Shown: positions 1 through 7,539 of the stretch, piece by piece
Layout of the letters: the number at the start of each line of letters is the position of its first letter
Numbering within the stretch: position 1 is the first letter of the stretch
NCBI GenBank assembly: GCA_026168805.1
Contig: JAPFDS010000010.1
Coordinates: 88,917 to 152,916, forward strand
DNA: 64,000 bases
Origin: Caryophanales bacterium
Lineage (GTDB): Bacteria; Bacillota; Bacilli; Bacillales; Amphibacillaceae
Reading direction: 5' to 3'
Notes under the pieces: generated by a model
Seen by the model: the letters and a program-made list of their open reading frames with translations, nothing else
What the model was told of the DNA's origin: nothing
Databases searched by the model: none
Position numbers and translations under genes: made by a program

Positions 1-1
1 A

Positions 2-124
2 CAAGCAGAAGGGTATGAGAACTTTGAAGCATACAAAGATGCCATTTTAAGCATTCATCCAGGAATGAAATGGGCACCACAAATGCGTGTCTGGGTTCAT
101 GAATACGCACCCGTAAACGCCTAA
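2..124 (+). CDS. Partial CDS, C-terminal 40 residues of an unidentified small protein
   Basis: An open frame runs in from the left edge and stops at TAA 122-124. The visible end contains the stretches YENFEAYKDAI, PGMKWAPQ and MRVWVHEY. This vaguely resembles the end of ASCH-domain proteins, which often finish with a V-W-V-x-E-F-like strand, but that is only a guess. It points toward sigK and is followed at once by a strong bidirectional terminator, so it is an ordinary chromosomal gene outside the sigK element. Confidence 0.5.
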   Translation, partial: QAEGYENFEAYKDAILSIHPGMKWAPQMRVWVHEYAPVNA

Positions 125-131
125 GTAAAAC

Positions 132-175
132 AAGCGACTGATAGGAGTGAAAACACTCTTATCAGTCGCTTTTTC
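132..175. terminator. Bidirectional terminator between the left-edge gene and sigK
   Basis: AAGCGACTGATA pairs with TATCAGTCGCTT through a second stem segment (GGAGTG/CACTC) and an AAAA loop, followed by TTTTT on the plus strand. The matching A-run on the left gives a U-run on the minus strand, so it can serve both the partial gene and the 3' end of sigK. Confidence 0.85.
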
Positions 176-181
176 GTGTAC

Positions 182-566
182 TCATCGGTTTATTCCACGG
201 TTTCCATACTCTCTTTTATAATACTCCCGAAACACTTTCATCAACGCTCTCTTTTCAATACGTGACACATAACTCCTCGAGATTTGCAGGCGTTCAGCAA
301 TCTCACGTTGCGTCATTTCTTCATAATCATTTAATCCGTAACGAAAGATAATGACCTCTCGCTCCCGTTTATCCAAAATAGAAAAGTACTTCTGCATTTT
401 ATCAATTTGCATATTTAACTGAATGAACTCGATAATATCCTCATTCTCCGCCTCTAAAATATCAATCAAACTAATTTCATTCCCCTCATGATCTTGACCA
501 ATCGGGTCTTGCAGAGAAATATCTTTGCTTACTTTCTTTAACGCACGTAGATGCATAAGTATCTCA
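182..566 (-). CDS. spoIIIC: 3' half of split sigK (spoIIIC): sigma-K regions 3-4
   Basis: This is the C-terminal half of sigma-K, the late mother-cell RNA polymerase sigma factor. From the junction it reads [11 protein letters not shown], then [18 protein letters not shown], then the region 4 helix-turn-helix [24 protein letters not shown]. The frame stays open upstream to an ATG at 631, but those residues are element-derived and not sigma-like, so no functional start is claimed here. The half becomes a gene only after recombination joins it to the 5' half at 9688-10062. The rebuilt protein is 239 aa, close to the 241 aa I recall for B. subtilis SigK. In the unrearranged state it is probably silent. 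Confidence 0.95.
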
Positions 567-592
567 ATACTTATAACAAGAGGGCCGTGCGT
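541..592. other. attL of the skin element
   Basis: The 13-bp core is at 554-566. To its right, on the element side, ATACTTAT (567-574) mirrors ATAAGTAT of the core (555-562) around a 4-base centre CTCA. GTGCGT (587-592) lies 11 bases plus one further out. To the left is sigK coding sequence. The element-side arm is the mirror image of the element-side arm at the other end. Confidence 0.85.
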
Positions 593-692
593 GTATGTAG
601 ACTTTATGTGTGGGAGAGATGCATACATCACACATTGGTTTGCATCCCATTCTTGAGGTGATTGTGATATTTAATTCATGTTCTTCATTCAC

Positions 693-1133
693 TTATTTAA
701 TGCGTTTCAACTCGGCTTCTTGGTCGATGGAGCGTCGGGAGAGTAGGTCTAATGTTTGTTCATGGCTTTTTTGAGCAGATTCGACGCGCTCGACGATTTC
801 TTTTGTCTCCAAGGCAGCAACTTTTATTGCTGGAATATCTTCTGTTTGTTTTTTAATTTCCGTAATGTCATTACTCAAATCTGTTGTGTCATTTTTAATT
901 TCTGCAATGTCATTACTCAAATCTGTTGTGTCATTTTTAATTTCTGCAATGTCATTACTCAAATCTGTTGTGTCATTTTTAATTTCTGTAATGTCATTAC
1001 TCAAATCTGTTGTGTCATTTTTAAATTCTGCAATCTCATTATTCAAATCTGTTATGTCATTTTTCATTTCTTGTTGCACTGTAGACATGTTGTTAAGTTG
1101 TTCAAGAATATCACTAAGAATTTTCTCACTCAT
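693..1133 (-). CDS. Coiled-coil protein built of a 14-residue tandem repeat
   Basis: I do not recognise the family. The ORF is open from 1142, but the ATG at 1133 is the better start: the Shine-Dalgarno AAAGGATGAGG lies just before it and overlaps the upstream ATG. The 146-aa product has no signal peptide or membrane segment. About residues 35-95 consist of near-identical 14-residue units (core DLSNDIAEIKNDTT), exactly two heptads each, predicting a long parallel coiled coil. A charged helix and a KRIK end follow. The 42-bp DNA unit is almost perfectly repeated, so copy number probably varies. Related low-complexity 'D-I-x-x-I-K' proteins occur in Bacillus accessory DNA. The function is unknown. 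Confidence 0.7.
   Translation of the reverse strand: MSEKILSDILEQLNNMSTVQQEMKNDITDLNNEIAEFKNDTTDLSNDITEIKNDTTDLSNDIAEIKNDTTDLSNDIAEIKNDTTDLSNDITEIKKQTEDIPAIKVAALETKEIVERVESAQKSHEQTLDLLSRRSIDQEAELKRIK
857..1040. repeat. 42-bp tandem repeat, about 4 units, inside the coiled-coil gene
   Basis: The plus strand repeats the phrases GTCATTACTCAAATC and TGTTGTGTCATTTTTAATT every 42 bases, with only one or two substitutions per unit. Copies diverge at both edges (844-870 and 1020-1065). The unit is a multiple of three, so expansion or contraction keeps the reading frame. Confidence 0.9.
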
Positions 1134-1351
1134 TTTCCTCATCCTTTCTATTTTGTTGTGCTCTACTAGTAATAATATATCTATTATAGAGAACTATTCG
1201 CTTCTAGTCCACATTTGAAACAAATAGTTTTTTTGCGTTGTGTAAAATAATGGAATTTTAATTGTTGATAGCACTTTTTTCCAAAGTTTTTTCGATTATA
1301 TATATGACACATCCAAAAATTTTACAATTTTATTAACATCGTCGCATTCAG

Positions 1352-1759
1352 TCACATTGGTTGTATGAGGAAGAACGGGTGTTTTCGCGATATGAAGCTT
1401 GGATTGATTTACTGATGATGGCGAATCATACAGAAAATAAATTATTAATCGATTCAACATTAGAAATTGTAAAGCCTGGACAAGTTATTACGTCCATTCG
1501 TAAATTATGTGAACGCTTTTCATGGTCAAATACGAAGGTACATAGATTTTTAAAATTGTTAGAGCAAGATGAAATGATTACGTTTAAAAGCGACACTAAA
1601 AAGACAGTCATACGTATTGTTGCATATGAGTCTTACCACAATGACGATCGTGCAAGAGCATCACACAAACATACCGGAAACATCGTCGAAGCACATCAAA
1701 AACATACAAACAAGAATGTAAAAAAATACATGAAAAATGAATTACGTAAAACATTTTGA
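1352..1759 (+). pseudogene. Truncated phage replication protein (DnaD-like / replisome-organiser N-terminal domain)
   Basis: The frame encodes S-H-W-L-Y-E-E-E-R-V-F-S-R-Y-E-A-W-I-D-L-L followed by a winged-helix-like segment (IRKLCERFSWSNTKVHRFLKLLE, T-V-I-R-I). This is the start of the phage/ICE replication proteins that sit beside a DnaC-like loader, as yqaL and yqaM do in the B. subtilis skin element. A stop codon (1334-1336) lies a few codons upstream and no ATG precedes the conserved WL motif. The only start is TTG 1361, without a Shine-Dalgarno. At the other end, after the lysine-rich linker, it runs directly into loader sequence in another frame, so the C-terminal part is deleted. It is most likely a decayed gene. 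Confidence 0.65.
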
Positions 1760-2176
1760 CGCGAGCGATTGCCATAATATTTTACTTATGGAAGGATACG
1801 GGGTTGGTAAAAGTCATTTAGCTGTAGCGGCAACAAAAGAACTGATGAAACGAGGAAAAACAGCTTTATTTTTATCCGTACCCAAATTACTGACATAGAT
1901 TAAACAAACGTATAATCAACATAGTCAAACTAGTGAAGCAGACATATTGGATTTGATTGAAAGTGTAGACCTTTTTGTGCTGGACGATCTCGGAACAGAA
2001 TATACGAACAAAAGAAATGCAACAGACAATTGGACCCACACGAAATTGTTTGAGATTCTTGACAGTCGGTCAGGAAAAGCAACGATATACACAACGAACG
2101 AAATTTATCAAGAATACTCGACAGAACAAAAATCATTCAGATGAGCGGTCCAGACTATCGCAGAAAGGGGTTTTAA
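1737..2176 (+). pseudogene. Broken DnaC/DnaI-like helicase loader ATPase
   Basis: Reading from 1737, the frame gives YVKHFD, then NILLMEGYGVGKSHLA (Walker A) and LFLSVPKLLT, then an in-frame TAG at 1896-1898. The same frame continues with VDLFVLDDLGTE (Walker B) and ATIYTTNE (sensor 1). It is then frameshifted, and the family's C-terminal motif SGPDYRRKGF appears in another frame (ending TAA 2174-2176). One nonsense mutation and one frameshift or small deletion make it a pseudogene. Together with the preceding fragment it is the relic of a prophage replication module. The corresponding B. subtilis skin genes are yqaL/yqaM. Confidence 0.8.
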
Positions 2177-2177
2177 C

Positions 2178-2303
2178 ATGTGTCTTTGTAAAGGAACGGG
2201 AAAAGTAACCATTGATGTAGGATGGGGGATTCATTTTGCGACGTGCCCAGATACGAATTGTGGGTTTGATAGGGAGAGAGCGATTGCAAAGCGCTCAGCA
2301 TGA
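2178..2303 (+). CDS. 41-aa zinc-ribbon-like small protein
   Basis: ATG 2178 is preceded at good distance by AGAAAGGGG and the frame ends at TGA 2301-2303. The product starts M-C-L-C-K-G-T-G-K and has a second cysteine pair in T-C-P-D-T-N-C-G-F-D, a CxC...CxxxxC arrangement suggesting a small metal-binding knuckle. It starts two bases after the stop of the broken helicase loader, the position where phages often carry such small ORFs. It may be an intact survivor of that module. The function is unknown. Confidence 0.5.
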   Translation: MCLCKGTGKVTIDVGWGIHFATCPDTNCGFDRERAIAKRSA

Positions 2304-2506
2304 ATAAATCGGAGCACACATCGCAAAGAGATTGAGGATAAATTAATGAATTGATTAATAAGTAAAAAGGCTTATGAAAGTTTAAACATACACGAACTAA
2401 TGAATTATTAAAGTGTAGATTCTGGAGTTAATATGAGTCTAATGACATGTAATTAATTGCTATTTATCTAAAATAATAGGAAGATAGATACATATTATAT
2501 AAAGAG

Positions 2507-3085
2507 GTGGGTATCATTAAAAGAATATTTATTCTAATTGTTACACTTATTATGTTATCTGGATGCGGAATTAATGCAGAAGAATACGAGGCAGATTTAA
2601 AAGATGCTGCTGATCAAATGTTAGAGGAGTCTGAACAAGTCTTATCAATCTTAGATCAATACACATCTATTTGGAGCTTCAGCATAGAAAATAGGTCGGC
2701 TATAGGAGTAAATGAAGTGGCTTCATTCACTGGATTGAGCGAAGATGAGGTGAAAGAGTATTTTGAAATCAACAGTATGGGAAATGTTACGAATGATTTT
2801 TCTTCGAATGTCCATTCGGTAAAGGGATACTTCGACGATCAAATTGATGGATTAGAGAAAAATGCCAAGAATATTAAGGAGAAAGTATCCGAGCTTAAGG
2901 ATACACCTAAAGACTATGAAAAATCATATGATGAACTACTAGATTTATACGATTTATACGAGAAAAACAATGAGATGATGCATAGTCCAAGTGGTACACT
3001 GCAAGAATTTAATAAGGATAAAAATGAATTACAAAATGAAATAAAAAGTAAACACAAAAGGATAGACGTAGTTATACCTAATTAG
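2507..3085 (+). CDS. Predicted lipoprotein of unknown function
   Basis: The N-terminus has a short basic region (KR), a hydrophobic stretch (IFILIVTLIM) and the lipobox LSGC, so the product (about 189-192 aa) should be lipid-anchored outside the membrane. The mature part is acidic and helical, with coiled-coil-like segments (EYEADLKDAADQMLEESEQVL, LEKNAKNIKEKVSELKD). The start is unclear. GTG 2507 lies inside the Shine-Dalgarno AGAGGTGG. ATT 2516 is correctly spaced and would give the canonical M-K-R-I-F-I start, so an ATT start, or an ATG mutated to ATT, is likely. It sits between the dead replication genes and ku. No family was recognised. Confidence 0.6.
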   Translation: MGIIKRIFILIVTLIMLSGCGINAEEYEADLKDAADQMLEESEQVLSILDQYTSIWSFSIENRSAIGVNEVASFTGLSEDEVKEYFEINSMGNVTNDFSSNVHSVKGYFDDQIDGLEKNAKNIKEKVSELKDTPKDYEKSYDELLDLYDLYEKNNEMMHSPSGTLQEFNKDKNELQNEIKSKHKRIDVVIPN

Positions 3086-3214
3086 CAAGATAGTATTAGT
3101 GTATGAGTCTTTTTACTCCGAATAGAAATGTTGAATGACATCATTCAGTACTAAATGGTGCTGCTAAAGATAATTTATCTTGCTAGTATAAATAGATGTG
3201 CAGGGGTTGGTTAA

Positions 3215-3589
3215 ATGAATGAATATGAAAAAATGTCACAACAAGCCGTAGAAGCACAAAAAAATAGAGCGATGAGAAGACCAGATGACAGCAATAACGA
3301 ACAACAAGAAAATAAAGATTTTACATTTGTAGGAGTCATGGGAATAATATTGATTATCTTAGGTGTTATTGGGACTATTGGAATTTTATTTAGTTTTGAC
3401 TGGAGCACCTACAATGACATTAAAGGGAGTTCAATTTTGTACGAAGATGAATTAATCATTATGAAAGCTGAATTAAATACAATTTGGATTATGGCTGGGG
3501 CATCTTTAATTGGTTGTTTAGCACTAGGATCTATTTTGTTGGCGTTAGATAAAATAATTCAGTTACTAAAGAAGTCGATCAAAAACTAA
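3215..3589 (+). CDS. Small two-helix membrane protein, unknown
   Basis: ATG 3215 follows GGGGTTGG. The 124-aa product has a polar, glutamine/asparagine-rich N-terminus (about 1-38), a membrane helix (VGVMGIILIILGVIGTIGILF, about 39-60), a loop of about 30 residues, a second helix (IWIMAGASLIGCLALGSILLAL) and a lysine-rich tail. No family is recognised. It is separated from the preceding lipoprotein by about 130 bp and converges on ku. Confidence 0.6.
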   Translation: MNEYEKMSQQAVEAQKNRAMRRPDDSNNEQQENKDFTFVGVMGIILIILGVIGTIGILFSFDWSTYNDIKGSSILYEDELIIMKAELNTIWIMAGASLIGCLALGSILLALDKIIQLLKKSIKN

Positions 3590-3638
3590 AATGTCATTAG
3601 TAATAATGTGAAAGTTAAATAAGCTCAAAAGGCGAAGT

Positions 3639-3683
3639 AAAATGCGACCACTCATTGTTTTCCGAGAAGTCGCATTTTATTTT
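3639..3683. terminator. Bidirectional terminator between the membrane protein and ku
   Basis: AAAATGCGAC and GTCGCATTTTA form a stem around a ~20-base loop, with T-rich sequence on the right (plus strand) and TTTTAC on the minus strand. The converging genes at 3589 and 3691 share it. Confidence 0.7.
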
Positions 3684-3690
3684 ACCAATT

Positions 3691-4530
3691 TTACGTACTC
3701 ACCTTCTTCTTCCCAGTCGTCTTTCGTTTCTTCTTCGGCTGTGGATTCTCCTTTTTAGCTCGCTCTAGTGAAGCTTGCAGGGCGTCCATTAAGTTTGACT
3801 CATAATCTGGCCCAGGTTTACCTTCTGCTGCAACAGTAGTTGTTTGCTTCTTCTGTTTCTTTTCCTCGATTAATTCGATCAAGGCTGTTCGATAGTCATC
3901 CTTGTATTTCTCTGGATCAAAGGTTGTCGTTAATTGGTCGACAAGCATTTTAGCTGTATCTAACTCTTGTTTCTCTGATTTTACATTTTTAGGCACATTC
4001 GGAACTTCTTTCACTTCTCGAACTTCGTCGGGATAATGAACGGTTTCCACTACGAGTGTATTGGCATATACACGAATAACAGCAAGTTGTTCTTTTGACC
4101 TTATCATCATTTTAGCGACGCCTATTTTCTTCGTATCTTTTAATGCGCTACGCAGTAAACCATAAGCTTTACTACCACCTTCATTTGGTGATAAATAATA
4201 ACTCTTTTCAAAGTAAATAGGATCGATATCTGACAACTTCACAAAGTCCATGATTTCAACTGCTTTATCTGTTTGCTCTTGTTTTAACGCCTCTAGTTCT
4301 TCTTCATCTAAAATAACAAATTTATCTTTAGCATACTCATATGCTTTTACAATATCTTCGCTTTTAACTTCTTGATCACATCCAGGACAAGCTTTTTCAT
4401 ATTTAACAGGGGTCTGGCATTCTTTGCATAATTGTCTTAGTTTAACATCTTTATTTTCAGTCGCGGCATGCATTTTTACAGGAATATTGACGAGCCCAAA
4501 ACTGATCGTTCCTTTCCACATCGTATGCAT
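3691..4530 (-). CDS. ku: Ku, DNA end-binding protein of bacterial NHEJ
   Basis: The 279-aa product starts MHTMWKGTISFGLVNIPVKM, the signature opening of bacterial Ku (YkoV). It binds double-strand ends as a homodimer and recruits LigD. Further family motifs are a cysteine set (LCKECQTPVKYEKACPGC), IDPIYFEKSYYLSPNEGG and AMLVDQLTTTFDPEKYKDDYRTAL. The C-terminus is a lysine/arginine tail (KKKRKTTGKKK), as expected of the DNA-binding extension. The start ATG 4530 has AAGGAGG seven bases upstream. The gene is divergent from ligD with about 107 bp between the starts. In B. subtilis, NHEJ genes are made in the forespore under sigma-G. I see no convincing promoter of any class here. Its place inside the sigK element is the odd point. 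Confidence 0.97.
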   Translation of the reverse strand: MHTMWKGTISFGLVNIPVKMHAATENKDVKLRQLCKECQTPVKYEKACPGCDQEVKSEDIVKAYEYAKDKFVILDEEELEALKQEQTDKAVEIMDFVKLSDIDPIYFEKSYYLSPNEGGSKAYGLLRSALKDTKKIGVAKMMIRSKEQLAVIRVYANTLVVETVHYPDEVREVKEVPNVPKNVKSEKQELDTAKMLVDQLTTTFDPEKYKDDYRTALIELIEEKKQKKQTTTVAAEGKPGPDYESNLMDALQASLERAKKENPQPKKKRKTTGKKKVST

Positions 4531-4637
4531 TGTTGGTCCTCCTTTTTGTATGTAGTTTGTCGGTAATGGCTAATTTTATGCTGCATGTGTTTAAATTCTA
4601 TCCATTAAGCCACCTTATACGTAAGGAGGTTTTTCGG

Positions 4638-6455
4638 GTGGACGTGATGAAACCAATAGAAAAGAACGATATCCCACTGGGTGATGAATGGTTATATGAA
4701 GTGAAGTTTGACGGTTTTCGATGTGAATTACACTGGGAAAAAGATCGTGTTACGCTTATGAGCAAAAACAAGAAAGATTTAACGGATAAATTTCCAGAAA
4801 TCATTACGTATTGTCGTGAAAAGCAAGAATTGATGGCTCCATTTTCACCTCTAAAAATGGATGGAGAATTAGTTGTTCTAAATAACCCTTTTCAAGCAAA
4901 TTTCTCCTTGGTACAAAAACGCGGTAGATTAAAAAGCAAGGACTCTATACATAAAGAAATGGTAAAAAGACCTGCGAGTTTTATGGCGTTTGATTTGCTG
5001 CAACAAAGTGGGGAAGACCTCTATCATAAAAACTTTAAGCATCGAAAAAACCTATTAAATGAATTATTCAAGACTATAGCATTAGACTCAAGAATTCGTT
5101 TGATTCCTGCCAGAGAAGATGCTGAAGCATTGTGGCAATCCATTTACGATTATAAAGGGGAGGGGATGATTGCAAAGCGGAAAACGAGTGTGTATGCTGC
5201 AGGAAAAAATCATCATGATTGGTTCAAAATCAAAAATTGGCGCACCATTCAAGGATTTTTAACGCATATGGATATAGATAATGGCTACTTTACAGTAGGT
5301 GTTTATGACGGGGAAACTATTCAAACGATTGGAAAATGTAAACACGGACTTGATGAAGCATCCCAGGACACATTGAAACAACTATTTTTAACCAAAAGGG
5401 TTAAACAGGGAAATATCTATACACTTCCACCGGCAATATGTGCATCGATCAACACCCTGGATGTATACAAAGATGAATTAAGAGAGCCGTCATTTAAGCA
5501 GCTATTACCGAGTAAACCATCTTCAGATTGCACAATCGAGCAATTCAACCTTGACATGGCAATGATTCCACCAATCATCGACATTGCAAATACGAGTAAA
5601 GTTTTTTGGCCAGATAAAGGATTGACTAAAGGGGATTTACTCATGTACATACGAGAAGTTTCTCCTTATATGTTGCCATTTCTGAAAGGAAAAGCATTAA
5701 CAGTTATTCGCTCTCCTGATGGCGTTCAGGGGGAAAGTTTCTTTCAAAAGAACCTTCCGTCCTATGCACCTTTATTTATTGAAACGATGGAAGTGGATCC
5801 GGATAAACAAATCGTTTGTAATCAATTGAATACACTTATTTGGTTTGCGAATCATGGAGCAATGGAGTACCATGTTCCGTTTCAAACAATCGATAGTCGT
5901 GATTCCCCAAACGAAATTGTGTTTGATTTAGATCCACCGAGTAGAGAGCGGTTTGATTTAGCTATTCAAGCTTCCCTCATGATTAAAACCATATTAGATG
6001 AACTTTCTTTAATTTCTTTTGTGAAAACATCGGGAAATAAAGGATTGCAAATCCATATTCCGATTCCAGAAGGGAGTATGACGTATCATGAAACGGCTCT
6101 CTTTACACAAGCAATCGCATGGACGGTAGAAAAAAGCTATCCAGATCTATTTGCTACTGAACGATTAAAGAAAAATAGAGAAGGACGTTTATACATTGAC
6201 TACGTGCAGCATGGAAAAGACAAAACAATTATTGCTCCTTACTCCCCAAGAAAAACAACAGACGCGACAGTTGCCACGCCACTTTATTGGAGTGAAGTTA
6301 GAGAGGGGCTTTTTCCGGATCAATTTACCATTACGAATGTAGTGGAGCGTATCCAACTGTTAGGCTGTCCATTTGCAGGATATTTTGATATTCAACAGAA
6401 ACAAAACTTGGATAAGGTTTTGAAAATGATAAGTTCAAGTGGACCAAGAGGCTAG
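4638..6455 (+). CDS. ligD: LigD, ATP-dependent DNA ligase/polymerase of NHEJ
   Basis: The GTG start at 4638 has AAGGAGG eight bases upstream. The open frame extends to 4530, but that part overlaps the ku leader and is not LigD-like. The 605-aa product has the ligase domain first: motif I YEVKFDGFR with the adenylated lysine at about residue 23, a DGELVV strand, and motif IV EGMIAKRK. The primase-like polymerase domain follows, with catalytic FDLDPPS near residue 430, TSGNKGLQIHIPI and the closing YSPRKT...PLYWSEV. Order and length match B. subtilis LigD/YkoU (about 611 aa). There is no phosphoesterase domain, as is usual in Bacillus. With Ku it would mend double-strand breaks without a template, for example in spores or stationary cells. 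Confidence 0.96.
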   Translation: MDVMKPIEKNDIPLGDEWLYEVKFDGFRCELHWEKDRVTLMSKNKKDLTDKFPEIITYCREKQELMAPFSPLKMDGELVVLNNPFQANFSLVQKRGRLKSKDSIHKEMVKRPASFMAFDLLQQSGEDLYHKNFKHRKNLLNELFKTIALDSRIRLIPAREDAEALWQSIYDYKGEGMIAKRKTSVYAAGKNHHDWFKIKNWRTIQGFLTHMDIDNGYFTVGVYDGETIQTIGKCKHGLDEASQDTLKQLFLTKRVKQGNIYTLPPAICASINTLDVYKDELREPSFKQLLPSKPSSDCTIEQFNLDMAMIPPIIDIANTSKVFWPDKGLTKGDLLMYIREVSPYMLPFLKGKALTVIRSPDGVQGESFFQKNLPSYAPLFIETMEVDPDKQIVCNQLNTLIWFANHGAMEYHVPFQTIDSRDSPNEIVFDLDPPSRERFDLAIQASLMIKTILDELSLISFVKTSGNKGLQIHIPIPEGSMTYHETALFTQAIAWTVEKSYPDLFATERLKKNREGRLYIDYVQHGKDKTIIAPYSPRKTTDATVATPLYWSEVREGLFPDQFTITNVVERIQLLGCPFAGYFDIQQKQNLDKVLKMISSSGPRG

Positions 6456-6588
6456 TAACTTGAGGCTAAAATACAACATAGTCAAATTTTTATGTTTTTT
6501 GTGAGACTATTTACGGAATCCTCTTGTAACATATGTATATATATATAGGATAATAAACCTATTATAATACATAGGGAGTTGGACTCAT

Positions 6589-7143
6589 ATGAAAAGATAT
6601 TTATTTGCCATATTTACTGTTCTAATTTTAATTTTAGCAGCTTGTGGAGATTCAGAAGAAGAAAGTAGTAAAGACAAAAGCGAGCCTGAAGTAGAAGAAA
6701 CGGAATCTGAGAGTACCGATAATGAAACAGATGAAACAGAGGAACAAGAAGAAGTAGTAGAAGACGAAGATGAATCAGAAGAAAAGGATACAGAAGAAGT
6801 AGTGGAGGAAGAAACGGAATCAAAAGAGGATGATGTTCCGCGTGAACACCGTAATGCTTTAAAAGCCGCTCAAAATTATGTGGATCTTATGGCTTTTTCA
6901 GAAAAAGGACTATTTGAACAATTGACCTCTGAATATGGTGATAAATATCCAGAAGATGCTGCTGAATACGCTATTGAAAATGTAGAAGTGGATTATAATG
7001 AAATGGCTCTTCAAGCAGCGGAAAACTATCAAGAGATTATGCCAATGTCTGATCAAGAATTATTAGATCAACTTACCTCTGAATTTGGTGATCAGTATAC
7101 TGATGAACAAGCACAACATGCACTCGACAACTTGTTAGATTAA
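6589..7143 (+). CDS. Ltp-family surface lipoprotein (superinfection-exclusion type)
   Basis: The 184-aa product has a signal peptide with lipobox (LILAACG), then a very acidic Glu/Asp/Ser/Thr linker (about residues 20-82), then two copies of the Ltp helix-turn-helix-like module. The first contains HRNALKAAQNYVDLMAFSEKGLFEQLTSEYG; the second contains MALQAAENYQEIMPMSDQELLDQLTSEFGDQYTDEQAQHALDN. The module is that of Streptococcus phage TP-J34 Ltp and related proteins (PF07553), where the lipoprotein blocks DNA injection by related phages. Similar domains also occur in lipoproteins with no proven exclusion role. ATG 6589 follows AGGGAG. A terminator follows immediately, so it is a monocistronic unit. 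Confidence 0.85.
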   Translation: MKRYLFAIFTVLILILAACGDSEEESSKDKSEPEVEETESESTDNETDETEEQEEVVEDEDESEEKDTEEVVEEETESKEDDVPREHRNALKAAQNYVDLMAFSEKGLFEQLTSEYGDKYPEDAAEYAIENVEVDYNEMALQAAENYQEIMPMSDQELLDQLTSEFGDQYTDEQAQHALDNLLD

Positions 7144-7153
7144 TTATACAAAT

Positions 7154-7184
7154 AAAGGCATCTCATATAGAGGTGTCTTTTTTT
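7154..7184 (+). terminator. Terminator of the Ltp-like gene
   Basis: AAGGCATCTC pairs with GAGGTGTCTT (with G-T pairs) around ATA, followed by a run of seven or more T. Confidence 0.85.
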
Positions 7185-7539
7185 GAGCCTACATAACACT
7201 CCGCTATTTTCTTAAGTAATCTGTGCAATCTATGCTCGCATACCTTTTAGTCACATATTATCACAACAAATACAATGTTTAAGCTAGAGTGCTTACTCAA
7301 AATGAACGAATAATTATATGATTTAGCCTATTACAATTATTACTCTCATCTTAAAAGTCGCTAAAATCTGATCGTAAAGGTTTTAGCGACTATACATATT
7401 GTTCACCTAACTATTTTGATCTGAATCATGTGCACAAATGTTAGTTCAACGAAAAGGGTCACGTAATTTACGAATAAACCATTAGTCAGTTATCAGATAA
7501 TGAAAAAACGTTTGTAAATAGTGCACGTACCGACACTCT
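7185..7539. other. Non-coding stretch with a direct-repeat copy and a perfect hairpin
   Basis: No convincing gene lies here. It contains copy A (7216-7249) of a 34-bp direct repeat, and a perfect 11-bp inverted repeat, AGTCGCTAAAA (7356-7366) / TTTTAGCGACT (7381-7391), without a U-run. The rest is AT-rich sequence with no recognisable site. Confidence 0.5.
7216..7249. repeat. 34-bp direct repeat, copy A
   Basis: It matches 8042-8075 at 30 of 34 positions. The shared parts include GTAATCTGT, CTCGCATACC and TTTA. It stands alone in a gene-free stretch. Confidence 0.75.

Noticed and set aside
554..566. sigK halves as independent small sigma factor genes
   Set aside because: Each half lacks essential regions and the cores rejoin to an exact sigma-K, so they are one split gene.
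756..1218. Plus-strand open frames through the 42-bp repeat
   Set aside because: They are mirror images of the repeat on the strand opposite the coiled-coil gene, without ribosome sites, and read as cysteine/phenylalanine-rich low-complexity sequence.
4530..4637. N-terminal extension of LigD to 4530
   Set aside because: It would overlap the ku leader and adds non-conserved hydrophobic sequence; GTG 4638 has a consensus ribosome site and fits the family length.
4531..4637. Sigma-G promoter for ku (GGATA-N18-CATAAAA on the minus strand)
   Set aside because: Both elements deviate from the consensus as I know it, and AT-rich sequence gives such matches by chance. Left as unproven.
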